NCBI GenBank assembly: GCA_947044405.1
Contig: CAMRHE010000017.1
Location: 12,425,001-12,489,000 of the forward strand
Reading direction: 5' to 3'
Length of the DNA stretch: 64,000 nt
From: Leptodactylus fallax
Lineage: Eukaryota > Chordata > Amphibia > Anura > Leptodactylidae
Shown: piece after piece, positions 49,833 through 60,087 of the stretch
Layout: every line of letters starts with the position of its first letter
Position numbering within the stretch: position 1 is the stretch's first letter
Program-made: the position numbers and the translations under genes
Notes under the pieces: model-generated
The model's database searches: none
What the model was told of the DNA's origin: nothing
What the model saw: only the letters and a program-made list of their open reading frames with translations

Positions 49833-50261
49833 AGAGGACCTTTCACCACCTCCAACAAATCCAGCGCTTTACATCACTTAATAGGTGCTGCTCCACTGAA
49901 TCGGGCACAGTTGGAATTGTTTCTCTAGCCCCCACCATTCCTGAGCAATCAGTGCTGTTAGTTTTGGTGCCTGATGTGCTATTTAGGCTCTGCACTGTCA
50001 GGAGGGCGGGGTCAGACAGGAGCAGACAAGGGGTGTGATTCTGAGCTCTGACACTTGCTGCCTCTGATTGGAACTCTGAATCACGCCCCCTGCCTGACAC
50101 CGCCCTTCTGACATTACAGAGCTTAAATAGCGCATCAGGCACCAAAACTAACTGCACTTGCAGCTCAGGAATGGTGACGGCTAGAGAGAAAATTCCAACT
50201 GTGGAGCAGCAGCTATTAGATGGTAAGAACTAGAATTGGTGGAGGTCATGAAAGGTCCTCT
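49833..50261. repeat. TTAA-flanked foldback element, family A, copy 3
   Basis: TTAA at 49829-49832 and 50262-50265. Left AGAGGACCTTTCACCACCTC; right GGTCATGAAAGGTCCTCT. Interior arms GCACAGTTGGAATTGTTTCT and AGAGAAAATTCCAACTGTGG are inverted. Includes a second inner palindrome around GTCTGACCCC-like text (50000-50110). Minus-strand 104-codon frame is an artefact. Confidence 0.92.
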
Positions 50262-50265
50262 TTAA

Positions 50266-50594
50266 TGGGAGTCTGTCACCATATCAACCCAGCTACGCAG
50301 ATAGATAGGTTAGGGTCACCTGAACCAGTGTTTACCCCTTGTGAATCGGTGCCTCTATTGATCAGATATTGCTGTTTTTGGCAATGAGCTCTTTGGAGTA
50401 ATGAGGGCGTTGCCGCTTATATCTTTGGAGTACTGGCAATGGCCTTGTCGCTCCAAAGAGCTTGTTTGCATATTGACAAAAACAGCAATATCTCAGAAAC
50501 AAAGGCACCAATTTACAAGGAGAAAATATTGTTCGATTCAGGTGACTATTTATCTAGCTGGTTTGATATGTTGGATTCTGGTGAGACACTCCCT
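50266..50594. repeat. TTAA-flanked miniature element, family B
   Basis: Shares its left TTAA (50262-50265) with the previous element and its right TTAA (50595-50598) with the next. Termini TGGGAGTCTGTCACCATATC and GGTGAGACACTCCC are inverted. Interior arms fold (AGATATTGCTGTTTTTG versus CAAAAACAGCAATATCT; CTCTTTGGAGTAATG versus CTCCAAAGAG). Positions 50290-50335 contain GCAGATAGATAGGTTAG and GTCACC, matching the 49-bp minisatellite unit at 3434-4915. Confidence 0.92.
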
Positions 50595-50598
50595 TTAA

Positions 50599-51019
50599 AG
50601 GGAACCTGTGAACCAAATCATCCACAGATCCCTATGGACTGGTGGTATAGTGTCCCAAATCGCCCTATCCTAACACTGTCTATGGCTAGACATTAAAAAA
50701 AATTCTATATATTCTATATACTTACCTGACTCCTTCTACTCCCAGCACTTGCACCGTTCTTTACTGAAGCCGGAGTATTACTCCTCACCTTCTCTTCTCT
50801 CCAAGGTCTGGCGCATGCGCAGTGAACTTGACGCATATTTCCCTGGCTTCAATGCACAGGCGACAGGAACGCCATAGATGAGTCCAAAGAGAAGTATAAA
50901 GGTTTTTTGTTTCAATTGCGCCATGGACAGTGTTAGAAAAGGGTTATTTGGGACACCAAGCCATTGGTTATAAGGACCTGTGGGAGGTTTGGTCTAGAAA
51001 AGTATGTGACAAGTTCCCT
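50599..51019. repeat. TTAA-flanked miniature element, family C
   Basis: TTAA at 50595-50598 and 51020-51023. Left AAGGGAACCTGTGAACCAAA; right TATGTGACAAGTTCCCTT is its near inverse. Interior has ATCGCCCTATCCTAACACTG and AGTGTTAGAAAAGGG as inverted blocks. Confidence 0.88.
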
Positions 51020-51023
51020 TTAA

Positions 51024-52059
51024 AGGAGCTATGATGGCTCAATTTAATCGAGAACCGGAACCCTCTCCTACTCTATGGAATGTAAGGCCAGCAGTGGACT
51101 TCTGCTGCACCAAGGATCTCACATTAGATGACATCACAACACCAGGCACAGTGATGTCACCAGCTATAACACAAGGGTCACAGCTTTTTCAGTCTGTCAC
51201 CTCTAATGACCTCACTATAGTGACCCCTCCCTACACTAATGTGAAGTCATATGTAATATTTTGGTTTTGTTTGTCTTTTTTACAGTCCTGTAGCTTTTTC
51301 TGCTTTATTTCCCGAATTTTCTAACACCAATTAATCTGGCATAACATAAATGCAGAGCGATTTTTAGATTAGCAATGAAGTCAGACTTCTTTCTCGCAGT
51401 TATGCTAATGCAACCACAAAGTCTTAATAGGAGCGCACACAGAGACCTAACAATGATAAACAGTTGTTATGTAGGAGAGATACACCAGACATAGATGGCG
51501 TCTGCAAGCATCACTTATCTTCCCTCCATGTGAACAGGGCTGCCCAATTCCATCAGCAATTAGATTCCCGCGGGTCAATTACTGATACATGCCAGCTGCA
51601 GAAGCCGTCTTGCCAAATTAGGAGGATTCTGTTTCTTCATTTATTGAAGGTATTCCTTTTGTTTCCTCCTTAGACTTTTACTCTGCAGAGCCTTCGTCTT
51701 GTATTGCTCCCTATATCTTAATCTCAGAATTCAGGTGTTTCATTTGGTCTCATTGCCCCCAGTTTATAAACTCCAGCCCCTAGCCATGCAGTCGCGGTGA
51801 CAAATATTGGTGACATAATGGCCGATTCTCTGGAGTTCAATGAATCCCAGCCTGGTCCCGTAATAAGAGCCGCTGTTGTGACGTTTCTTCCCCCTAGATA
51901 TTCCACCATGAATTGTGAGTGGTATTATTGAGAAGTGGAAGGCAGGGGTATAGTTGGGGGGTAACTGGGGCATGTGCCCAGGATACTGGTTGTTGCAGGG
52001 GGTGCTAACAAGACATTTTCATATATTTAGATACAGAGTAAGTCTCCTTGCACTTGACA
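51024..52059. other. Intergenic DNA, unassigned
   Basis: A 97-codon + frame (51031-51324) includes repeat-like text and no recognised motif. Nothing else supported. Confidence 0.35.
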
Positions 52060-52262
52060 ATGTGCAGGCCGCCGGCTGTGATTGAGCAGCACGGGCGCTG
52101 GACGGGCGGCACACGGTAGTCGTCCGTATGCCACCCGTGCACCAGCCATGCTTCCATGGCCCCATTCATTCAATGGGGGCCACGAAGCACAGCCACAAAA
52201 CTGGACCGGAATAGGAAAAACCTGGATAGCGCACTGACCTAGCACACGGGTGCAAGGGTCCT
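52060..52262 (-). repeat. Fragment of the 'ATGTGCATGAGCCCT' miniature family
   Basis: The reverse complement shares CCATGGAAGC, CCCCATTCATT and CACGGGTGGCATACGG-like blocks with 13980-14293; ends are degraded. Confidence 0.5.
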
Positions 52263-53289
52263 AAGAGCAGAGAACGGAACATCTGCCCCAGGTAAAGGAA
52301 GGCTCTGGTGGAAGGAACCGCAGCAGCTCAATCACAAAATGCAGGTGGACCTTATAAAGTTACAGAGCGAGGGGTGCTGAGGGCTTAGGTGCATAGTACA
52401 TAAAAGCCGCCAATACTCTGCTGACTCCATAACTGCCTCTTCTGGCTTTCACATCAGTCGGGAGTTTTATGGCATGGGTTTCCATGGCCGAGCAGCTACA
52501 CGGCACGCAAGTCTTACATCAACAAGCACAATGCCAAGCGTCGGATGGAGTGGTGTAAAGCACAATGTCTCCACGGGATCTGGAGCAGAGGAAACAATGG
52601 TTGATGAATTTGGTCCTTTAAAGGAAATCATGGAGAGATCATAGAATTCAGTACTAAATACGAGGAAGTATTCACCAGCATCAGAGGCTTCGACATAATA
52701 AAGAACCCAAAAGTTCCAGCAGAAGACAACCCCATTTGGTGGAGACTTGGTGCCGATCCTCTTAGTACTAGGGTCTCCACCTAATGGGGTTGTCTTCTGC
52801 TGTAACTTTTTGATGATTCACAGATAACCTATAAGATGTTGTTGATGATACGTCCTCTGTGTACAATGTTCTCTTGCGGACCCAAGGCACTGCCGTCCGA
52901 CGCTCAGCCCAAGCACACTTTTTTGCGTGGTCACGATCGGCCTCGCCTAACCATCATGTAGAAATCTGGTTAAATTAGAAACAAAAATCTGTGGTCTGCG
53001 TTTTACTGGGCTCTCCGAACTAAAAATGCAAGCTTGTTCCCTGTGCGATATGCCTTTTGGCACTTTCCACAGTAAGCTATATTTATAGGCTCACCTGTGC
53101 CAGAGTAATTAAAACATTGCAAATTAAAAGAGAGACAAACGTCGCTTATTCACATTGCTGGAGACCTAACAAAGGCTCAAATGATATTCTAAGAGACAAA
53201 AAAACGCTCTTGTATAGGGAGGACATATCCCAGTCTTTTAATAAAATTTAATACAGCCTTTAAGAGCATGTGTTTTTTTTTAACCATTT
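52263..53289. other. Intergenic DNA, one hairpin
   Basis: Apart from the hairpin at 52709-52811, nothing recognised. Confidence 0.35.
52709..52811. repeat. About 40-bp-arm hairpin
   Basis: Left arm 52709-52747 (AGCAGAAGACAACCCCATTT core) and right arm 52771-52811 (TAATGGGGTTGTCTTCTGCT core) pair with few mismatches around a 23-nt loop. Single copy in this window. Confidence 0.85.
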
Positions 53290-53490
53290 GATCTATGTGT
53301 CTCCATGGTAACAGACTACAAACTAACCTTGTGTAGTCTGATCATGAAGTCATGTGTTAATTCAATCTTCTTGCTAAGGGACAAGCTGTAGAAGAATGGG
53401 AGGTGGAAGGAAGTAACATGTAAGAAAAAGAACAGGATCAAACTACACATAGACATAAAGCCATAGAGACACGTAGGTCTGTATAGGAGC
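53290..53490. repeat. Miniature element, 'GTAACAGACTACA' family, copy 2
   Basis: Left CTATGTGTCTCCATGGTAAC followed by AGACTACA; right ACTACACATAGACATAAAGC then CATAGAGACACGTAGGTCTG. Family partner of 10660-10840. Confidence 0.65.
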
Positions 53491-54134
53491 TGGATACAGA
53501 AAACGGTGGGGTAGTTTTTAGTGAACATACTAGATTTCAGTCAGTTGACAACTTTATTCTCTATATTAATACTGACAATGAGTAGTTCAAAAAATATTTA
53601 AGTGTAAGGACTGTGCCCCATCCGAGTACATTTATATACTTTCCGAATACATCAGTTCCTCATCTCCAAATTCCTGTCTGTAGGGGGCAGACCCTCTTTC
53701 CAAGCGCCTCAGAGCATCCGTATGTGCTGCTTCCATAGTATGTTTGTAAGCTTTGTGTATTAAGCTTTTTATTGTAGTCCTTCTATATTGTTGTGCATTG
53801 AATTTCTTTCCATTCACTGCTTTGTGCACCTGCATACCCACAATGGGCCCCAAGCACAGAGATCACCCCTAACGTTAGATTTTGTTACATGAGACTCACT
53901 AGTTCAATACAAAGCATTATGTTTACCCGAAGGCTTTGTCTCCACTGCCAAATGCATACCAGCTAGGCAGAACTTGCGAAAAGCATTTGCTCAGCTGCCG
54001 GCCCATGGGGCTCGACAACAATCAGATGATTTCTTGCCCACATGCAATATTAACACTTTCCTGCAAATGGACGGTACAGTACATAGTATTAGAAGGCAAT
54101 GACATTAGAGCAGATGTAGAGACGTGCATGAAAA
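53491..54134. other. Intergenic DNA, unassigned
   Basis: A 73-codon minus frame (53853-53632) has no recognisable domain. Confidence 0.35.
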
Positions 54135-54136
54135 TA

Positions 54137-54615
54137 CAACACTGTGCAAATGTTTTAGGCAAGTGTGGGAAAAATACTGCAAAGTAAGAACGCTTTCAGA
54201 AATAGAAGGGTTAATAGATTGTTTTTGTGAATTAGCAAAATGAAGTGAATGAGGAAAAGAGAAATGTAAATTCCATCAATATTTGGGGTGACCTTTGCCC
54301 TTTGGAGGAGGAGTCCTGGAAGTGATGATCCGGCCCCCACAGATATAGCCCTGATCTCATCATCATCCAGTCTGTCTGGGATGACATGAAGAGACAGAAG
54401 GATTGGAGCAAGCCTACATCCACAGAAGATCTGTGCTTAGTCCTCCAAGATGGCGGGAACAACCTCCCTGCAGAGTTCTGCCAAAAACTGTCTGCAAGTA
54501 CCGAGAAGAACTGATAGAAGGCAAAGGGCAAAGGTCACACCAAATATTGATGGGATTTACATTTCTCTTTTCTTCATTCCCTTCATTTTGTTAATGGACA
54601 CAAATAAACTATCAA
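54137..54615 (+). mobile_element. Internally deleted Tc1/mariner copy (same family as 30845-31108)
   Basis: Left terminus CAACACTGTGCAAATGTTTT after TA, followed by GCAAAGTAAGAACGCTTTCA as in the 264-bp MITE. The right part (TGATGGGATTTACATTTCTC ... AAATAAACTAT) also matches the MITE but stops before the terminal repeat. The centre retains transposase coding sequence absent from the MITE. Confidence 0.88.
54347..54514 (+). pseudogene. Tc1-like transposase C-terminus
   Basis: Fifty-five codons plus TGA. The frame opens with SPDLIIIQSVWDDMKRQK, the family's SPDLN.IE..W motif around the third catalytic acid; Gln replaces that Glu here. It continues through TSTEDLCLVLQD and LPAEFCQKL to a natural-looking C-terminus and stop. 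The N-terminal DNA-binding domain and the first two catalytic acids are deleted. Upstream of 54347 the sequence reads on as transposon DNA but not in a convincing frame. Confidence 0.85.
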
Positions 54616-54639
54616 ATAGGTATATTACGGTCTTTTGCC

Positions 54640-55080
54640 ACCATAGATCACAGGGATATCACCATCTTTCACTACTATAAATTACAGGGATGTTGCTATT
54701 TTTCACTACCCTAGATCATCAGGGATATTACTATATTTACTATATCACCAATACCAACTATCATCTATCTATGCACACACCATATTACCCATATCACCAT
54801 ATTACTATCTATATCTATCTATCTATCTTGCACACACCATTACCCTATATCACCATATTACTATCTATATCTATCTATCTATCTATCTATCTATGCACAC
54901 ACCATATTACCCTATATCACCAGGAATATCAACATTTTTCCCAACCCTAGGTTACCAGAGATAATCCTATCTTTCACTATCTATGATCACCAGAACTATT
55001 ACCAGTGACCTCTTCATTATCCTAGATCATCATTGATTTACCATTTTTCACTACTCTAGATCACAAGAGCTACTGTCAGT
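54640..55080. repeat. Degenerate tandem repeat with (TATC)n cores
   Basis: Irregular units of about 50 bp containing CACTA(C)CCTAGATCA, CAGGGATATTAC and CCATCTTTCACTA-like words. The middle (54770-54900) is expanded into TATC repeats with two near copies of GCACACACCATATTACCC. Confidence 0.8.
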
Positions 55081-57830
55081 GACTTATTCACTGGCCTATA
55101 ATATTGCCTAGAATAAAATACATCATGAAAATTTGGTGCTTTCCATTGCAGATCTTCCATGGGTTATTATCAAGATTCTTGCCTGGGTTTGGTTAGTGTT
55201 ATTTCATTGCTTGACTAGGCAGATTTTCATTTCCAGGGGGCCCAGGCAAGCTTTATGGAAACCCCAATAGCAGCGGTAATGGTGGCCATATTGGTCACTA
55301 TTATAAAACTGAAGAGAATTTGTAAAAACTGGACAGAAAAGCTCAAGGCTATATTTTTTTTCTTAGGAGGGATTGCTCGTTTTACCAAAAGTTTAAGGAC
55401 ATTTGCCAACCTTACCCTTTTCTTTGTCCTCAAATGACCCTTTTTCGTCCAAAGTTTGCAAAAATGTCATCTCTTTTCTGGTCCACTGCCCTAGAATAAC
55501 AGGTCCGTAGGTAGGTATTCACACCTAACCAACGTTTCTGCACTTCACTACGCGGAAGTCGCCTACCTCTATAGTACAGGGGATAAAGGAAGTTGCTGAA
55601 ATGTTATACATATATTGGTGTACTGCCTCCTGCTGGAGAAAAGATGTTATGCGACTGGCGTGCGACTAATTTGGAACATTCTGTAAAGCCATCCTGTAGC
55701 TTTCATTTTACAGAAACAGAAGGAACGTTCCAGATGATGCGAATAATCTGTCCTCATTTCATGCAACAGATGAAAATACGATGACAGGAAGTTGAGCGTG
55801 TGCGTGCGGATAATGTATTGGAGTTCTGCATTTGTCTTTGTGGATTTAATTCTCTCATTTGTCTTCTTCTCCCTCAAACATCTGTAAATGCCATATTTCG
55901 GAGTGTAAGCAAAGCAAAGACGCGTGCTAAAGTGACAGAGCGCCGCAGACGTCCACGGCGGCGTGCAGCTCCCACTACCATGCTGTAGTCTCCGAGTGTG
56001 CGCCTTTGTCAGAAACAATCATACACTCGCATGTGTACAGTAAAAGCTTTGCACCCTCAGGAGCCGCCATGACCTCTTTAAATACGGAATTCCTGCTATT
56101 TTTTTTCTTCTATGGAAATGACATTCGTGTTGTAATAAGATGAGCTTATCAAAGGAATGTTGTATAGATGTAGCAGTCCTGACTGTGTCATTGTTTGATG
56201 CAATGTCATTCTATACAAATATGGAAATTTCATACAAATGATTATGTAAAAATATGGAAAAATAATTGTAGCATGCTCCAATGGAGTCCATATGGCGGTA
56301 TTCTTCCCTAGAGGCAAATCTCCATACATACAGCACTCTATGGAGCCTATACAGCAGCAGATAGGGACCTGTACAGGCTTTGTGCATATAACCCTGCTGG
56401 TACTACATATGCCACAGTATGATGTTTCACTGCATGCCATACATGGGGGATATACTCCCCATAAGGCATGTATATACATTCAGAGTCTGATGGAGCATGC
56501 TACAATTTTTTTATTTTTTTCTTTACAAAATCCTCTGTATATCTTTGTATAAAATTGGAGTAATTTCTTATGCACCTCTAGGTGGGCCCCATCACCGCTG
56601 TATACATAAGGCTTTACATAATAGTAGTTGCCCCTGCTATTACAGCTCTGTCCTAGTCACTTGAAGCAGTGAGCTGCAATACCAGACATGACCACTATAA
56701 AATGTCTGGAGCTGTGCCTAGAAAACAAGGATGCCTTCAATCAGCTGATCAATGGGAGTCCAGTGAGTCTGACCCCTTCCTCTGATTTAAAGGGAATGTG
56801 TCCCAAGAAAATAAACTTTTTTTTTTTTTTTTTAAACAAAGTTTTTAATTGAAACATATTTTTGAGGATTTTTTTTTATTTTTTTCTTATTTGCCATGTC
56901 ATGATCTATAATTGTATTTCAGTACCGGGCCAATTTCTGGTTCAGGACCAAATACATTTTTGGGTTTTTTGTATGTGTGGTTTTGAGGGCTATAACATTT
57001 TTATCATTTGCGTTACTCAATTAATTTCTGCGTCTTTTTTCGGGGACACCTAGGGCTTTATTTTTATGTTGTTTTTATTTTTGTATGTTTTTCTAATATC
57101 CAGGAAAATATAAACAAAAGAGGAGGGAAAAGATGTCTGGTTTTCACTTCTCATTTTTTTAAATTTAAAATCACAAAGAGGTACTAAAAAACGTTATAAA
57201 ATAGTTTTTCCTCTCTGTTACGGTAAGTTTTATTTTGTATTGTGCCAAAACCTGTGATGAGGGCGTGTTATTGGCGTATTTTATTTATTCTTTTCATTAT
57301 TTTACTTTAATTTTTATTTTTTACTTTTCTACTTCTTCCTTTCTTTACTTTCTTACATTGTGTCCCCATAAGGTCATTATAGACCTTTTTTTTTTTTTTT
57401 GGTAGGGGGGTGGCTAATTTCCCCTGTAACTGGAGCTGATACATTTAGCCCCAGTTGCAGGAGGAATACAGCCTCCTGTCCATAACTACAGAGCTGATCT
57501 GGATCCTATAGGATCCAAATCAGCTCTAACAGACTCTGATCCTGGCGGATCATGTGATCGCTGGGTCAGAAGGGAAGCCACATCGGTGACTCCCATAGCT
57601 GTGCTCACTGAGTGATCGGGAAGGCAGGGACGGTAATAAACCATCCCTGCCTTCTCTAGGGGAGCTCCGGCTGTACTTAAAGCCAGCTCCCCAGTTCTGC
57701 AGCTGCACAATTTTGTGCAGCTCCTTAAAACTGCAAGGACATACCGATACGTCCTTGCAGAACAAGAGAGCCACTCTCTGGATGTAAAGACTCTATGGGC
57801 GGTCCGGAAGTGGTTAAAGTACTAAGTCCT
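55081..57830. other. Intergenic DNA, mostly unassigned
   Basis: 56800-57800 starts TTTAAAGGGAATGTGTCCCA, is T-rich, then CpG-containing with GCGGTCCGGAAGTGGTTAAA at the end, which looks like an old amphibian interspersed repeat. Paired blocks GCATGCTCCAATGGAGTCC (56272) and CTGATGGAGCATGC (56487) bound a partly palindromic 230-bp element. No gene recognised. Confidence 0.35.
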
Positions 57831-57834
57831 GTAA

Positions 57835-58170
57835 GATTACTTTGGCTTCTAATCCTAATAATAGACTGATACTTGCCAATTGTGTAGAGGTTTTCTTTGC
57901 AGCAGTCACCTCATTTACATAATTAAAATATTAAAATATTAAAATACAGGATAACAACTCTATAGATAACATCACTAGCCCATCATGACATCACCACTGA
58001 CAACAGATGATGTCACAGCTTATCTCCTCCCCCTACCTGCACAGAGCATGACTAGAAAACTCTCCCATAGACCTCAGTGAGTCGGCTCTTGACTATTACG
58101 GCCTATGGCCATGACTATGCTGTAAAGTAAACTAAATGCTGTTAATAGAAGACCCTCAGACAAGATGGCC
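57835..58170 (+). repeat. Interspersed repeat family R, copy 3
   Basis: Aligned with 20620-20920: CTAATAATAGACTGATACTT, GAGGTTTTCTTTGCAGCAGT, ATGATGTCACAGCTTATCTC and CAAGATGGCCGCC. A short AT-rich insertion (ATTAAAATATTAAAATATT) distinguishes this copy. Confidence 0.75.
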
Positions 58171-58714
58171 GCCTAGAGGCGTAGCTAGGGGTTCAGCACA
58201 GGGGTGGGGGGGGGGGCGAACATGTCCAAGTGGGCCCCCAACTTGGACATGTTCATATACTGACACTATGAGTATACAGTGACCATATAGTGGTATATAG
58301 CGGCTCTACACAGGGCTTTAGGTGAATACAGGGCAGTAGCATTTAGTGACTTACCGGTGACGTCTCTGACTAATCCTTCACATTCCCCTTCTCTTTCATC
58401 CGGACGGCCATGACCACTTCTTCCAGTCCTGTAAAGTTTGCAACACAGACATCTTTGGCTCCTCACTTTTCCAGGCACCTGACCCACATTATCCTCACCT
58501 ACACAAAGCCCCCACCCTGCTGCTACCCCAATTATAAAATATATAATATACCCCCTCATAATGAATAATACCCCCAAGTGCATCTTTAAATTAATAACTT
58601 CCCTGTGCACCCCTTTAAATAGTTCCCCTTATTAATAATGCCCCAGGTGTTTCCTAATTAAAAAGAAAAAAAAAAAAAAAGGGAAAAAAAAAATTATTGT
58701 GGGGATTCATCCGG
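58171..58714. repeat. Low-complexity interspersed element, 'TAATGCCCC' type (left part)
   Basis: Starts GGCGTAGCTAGGGGTTCAGC, has a G-run (58203-58215), and continues as C/T-rich text with AATAATACCCCC and AATAATGCCCC words, then an A-rich tract (58660-58695). Similar words resume at 59600-59880, so younger elements may have split one older one. Confidence 0.5.
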
Positions 58715-59000
58715 GATCTCGAGGATCAGCTGTTTGAATGAACCGTGGTACCTGTGTAAGCGCCGTGACCCCTTCTCTGTTTACATAGTGTTATTCTTTT
58801 CATAGCGGCCATGTAATATAACTACAGCCTCGTCCTATACACGTCTGTGTGACAAGGCTGGAATGACATCACACGGTCACTATAAACAGACAGCGTGTGA
58901 TATAAACAGGCGCCATAGCCCCTTCATACAGCTGATCAGTGGGGAATCACTTATCTCTTATTGATGATTTATTCTGAGGATAGACCATCAATAAAAATGA
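58715..59000. repeat. Interspersed repeat, 'GATCAGCTGTTTGA' family, copy 4
   Basis: Contains GATCAGCTGTTTGAATGAAC and the inverted partner TTCATACAGCTGATCAG, with TTCTGAGGATAGACCATCAA at the right end, as in the other copies. Confidence 0.65.
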
Positions 59001-59012
59001 GCTGGAAAACGT

Positions 59013-59570
59013 CTTAAGGCTAAGGCCCCATGTGGCATCCCGCAGCAAAACACAGCTTTGGGAAAAACCGCGGCAGCGACGCATCGCGGTTCTTCCTGTA
59101 GCACTTTACACAGAATGTTTGCAGAGGTTTCCTCTGTGGACTTTCTGCTTCAATTATATCTATAGGGAAACCGCTGGTATTTCCATAGGTATAATTGACA
59201 TACTGCGATTTCCAAAACTGCGACTGTTTTGGAAATCGCAGCTTATCTGCTGCACATATTTTACTGCAAAGTGGGGATGAGATGGGACCCCATGTGGCGA
59301 AAACCCACAGAAAAAAACTGCGGCATTCTAGAAAATCCCATCCACACACTGCAGAAAAATACGTGCAGCAGACACACTGCGATTTCCAAAACCGTTGCGG
59401 TTTTGGAAATTGCAGCATGTCAGTTATACCTATGGAAACGCCGGCAGTTTCCATATAGGTGTATTGAAAACAGAAAGTCCACAGGGGCAACCTCTGCGGA
59501 CCTTCTGTGAAAAGCGCTGCGGGAAAAATCACAATGTTACCGCCAAGGCTACGTGGGGCGTTAGTCTTAA
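59013..59570. repeat. Miniature element, 'CTAAGGCCCCACGT' family, copy 3 (longest)
   Basis: Bounded by TTAA on both sides (59014-59017 and 59567-59570). Termini GGCTAAGGCCCCATGTGGC and CTACGTGGGGCGTTAGTC are inverted. Interior modules (TTTCCAAAACTGCGACTGTT; TTTCCAAAACCGTTGCGGTT; TTGGAAATCGCAGC) recur and invert, giving a 186-codon minus frame and several + frames that are artefacts. Confidence 0.85.
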
Positions 59571-60087
59571 TAAAGCCCAAGTGCCACTTTCATTAAATTA
59601 ATTGCTCCCTCATATTATGCCCCTGATTCCCGCTGACATAAATAATGCACCCCTAATGACCCCTTATATCAATGACCACCCCCTTATGTTCATAATGCCT
59701 CCTAATATAAATGATGCCCCCTAATGGCCTCTTATATAAATAACCTCCCCCCCTTTTATTCATAATACCCCGTAATAACGCTTATATAAATGACCCCCCA
59801 TCGTCATAATGCCCCCTAATGAATCCTCCCTTATAGTTATATCCCCCTCCTAACCACCCCTTATACTATTAATATAATCACCAGCTAAAAAACATTAAAA
59901 AAAAAGTCATACTCACCTGCGATGATGATGAATGGCGCCGCCGGCGCTTCCTACCTGTCCACGCACAGGTCACAGGACCTTTGGAGGACCAAAAGGTCCT
60001 AAAGTCATAGCAAGAGAAAGACTGCAGACATTGGAGAAGAGAATACCTGAGGAAGGTAAAAAGTGTGAAGAGAAGTGTGTGAGAGAC
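59571..60087. repeat. 'TAATGCCCCCTAATATAAAT' degenerate tandem repeat and flank
   Basis: 59590-59880 consists of loose 25-30-bp units with ATAATGCCCCCTAAT and TATAAATGACC words. 59890-60087 (AAAAAAAAAGTCATACTCAC, then CGGCGCTTCCTACCTGTCC) reads like the tail of the same composite element. The inverted AGGACCTTTGGAGGACCA/AAAGGTCCT lies near 59980. Confidence 0.55.

Noticed and set aside
59020..59580. 186-codon minus-strand frame
   Set aside because: Lies wholly inside a palindromic miniature element; related frames appear in the other copies because of shared non-coding sequence.
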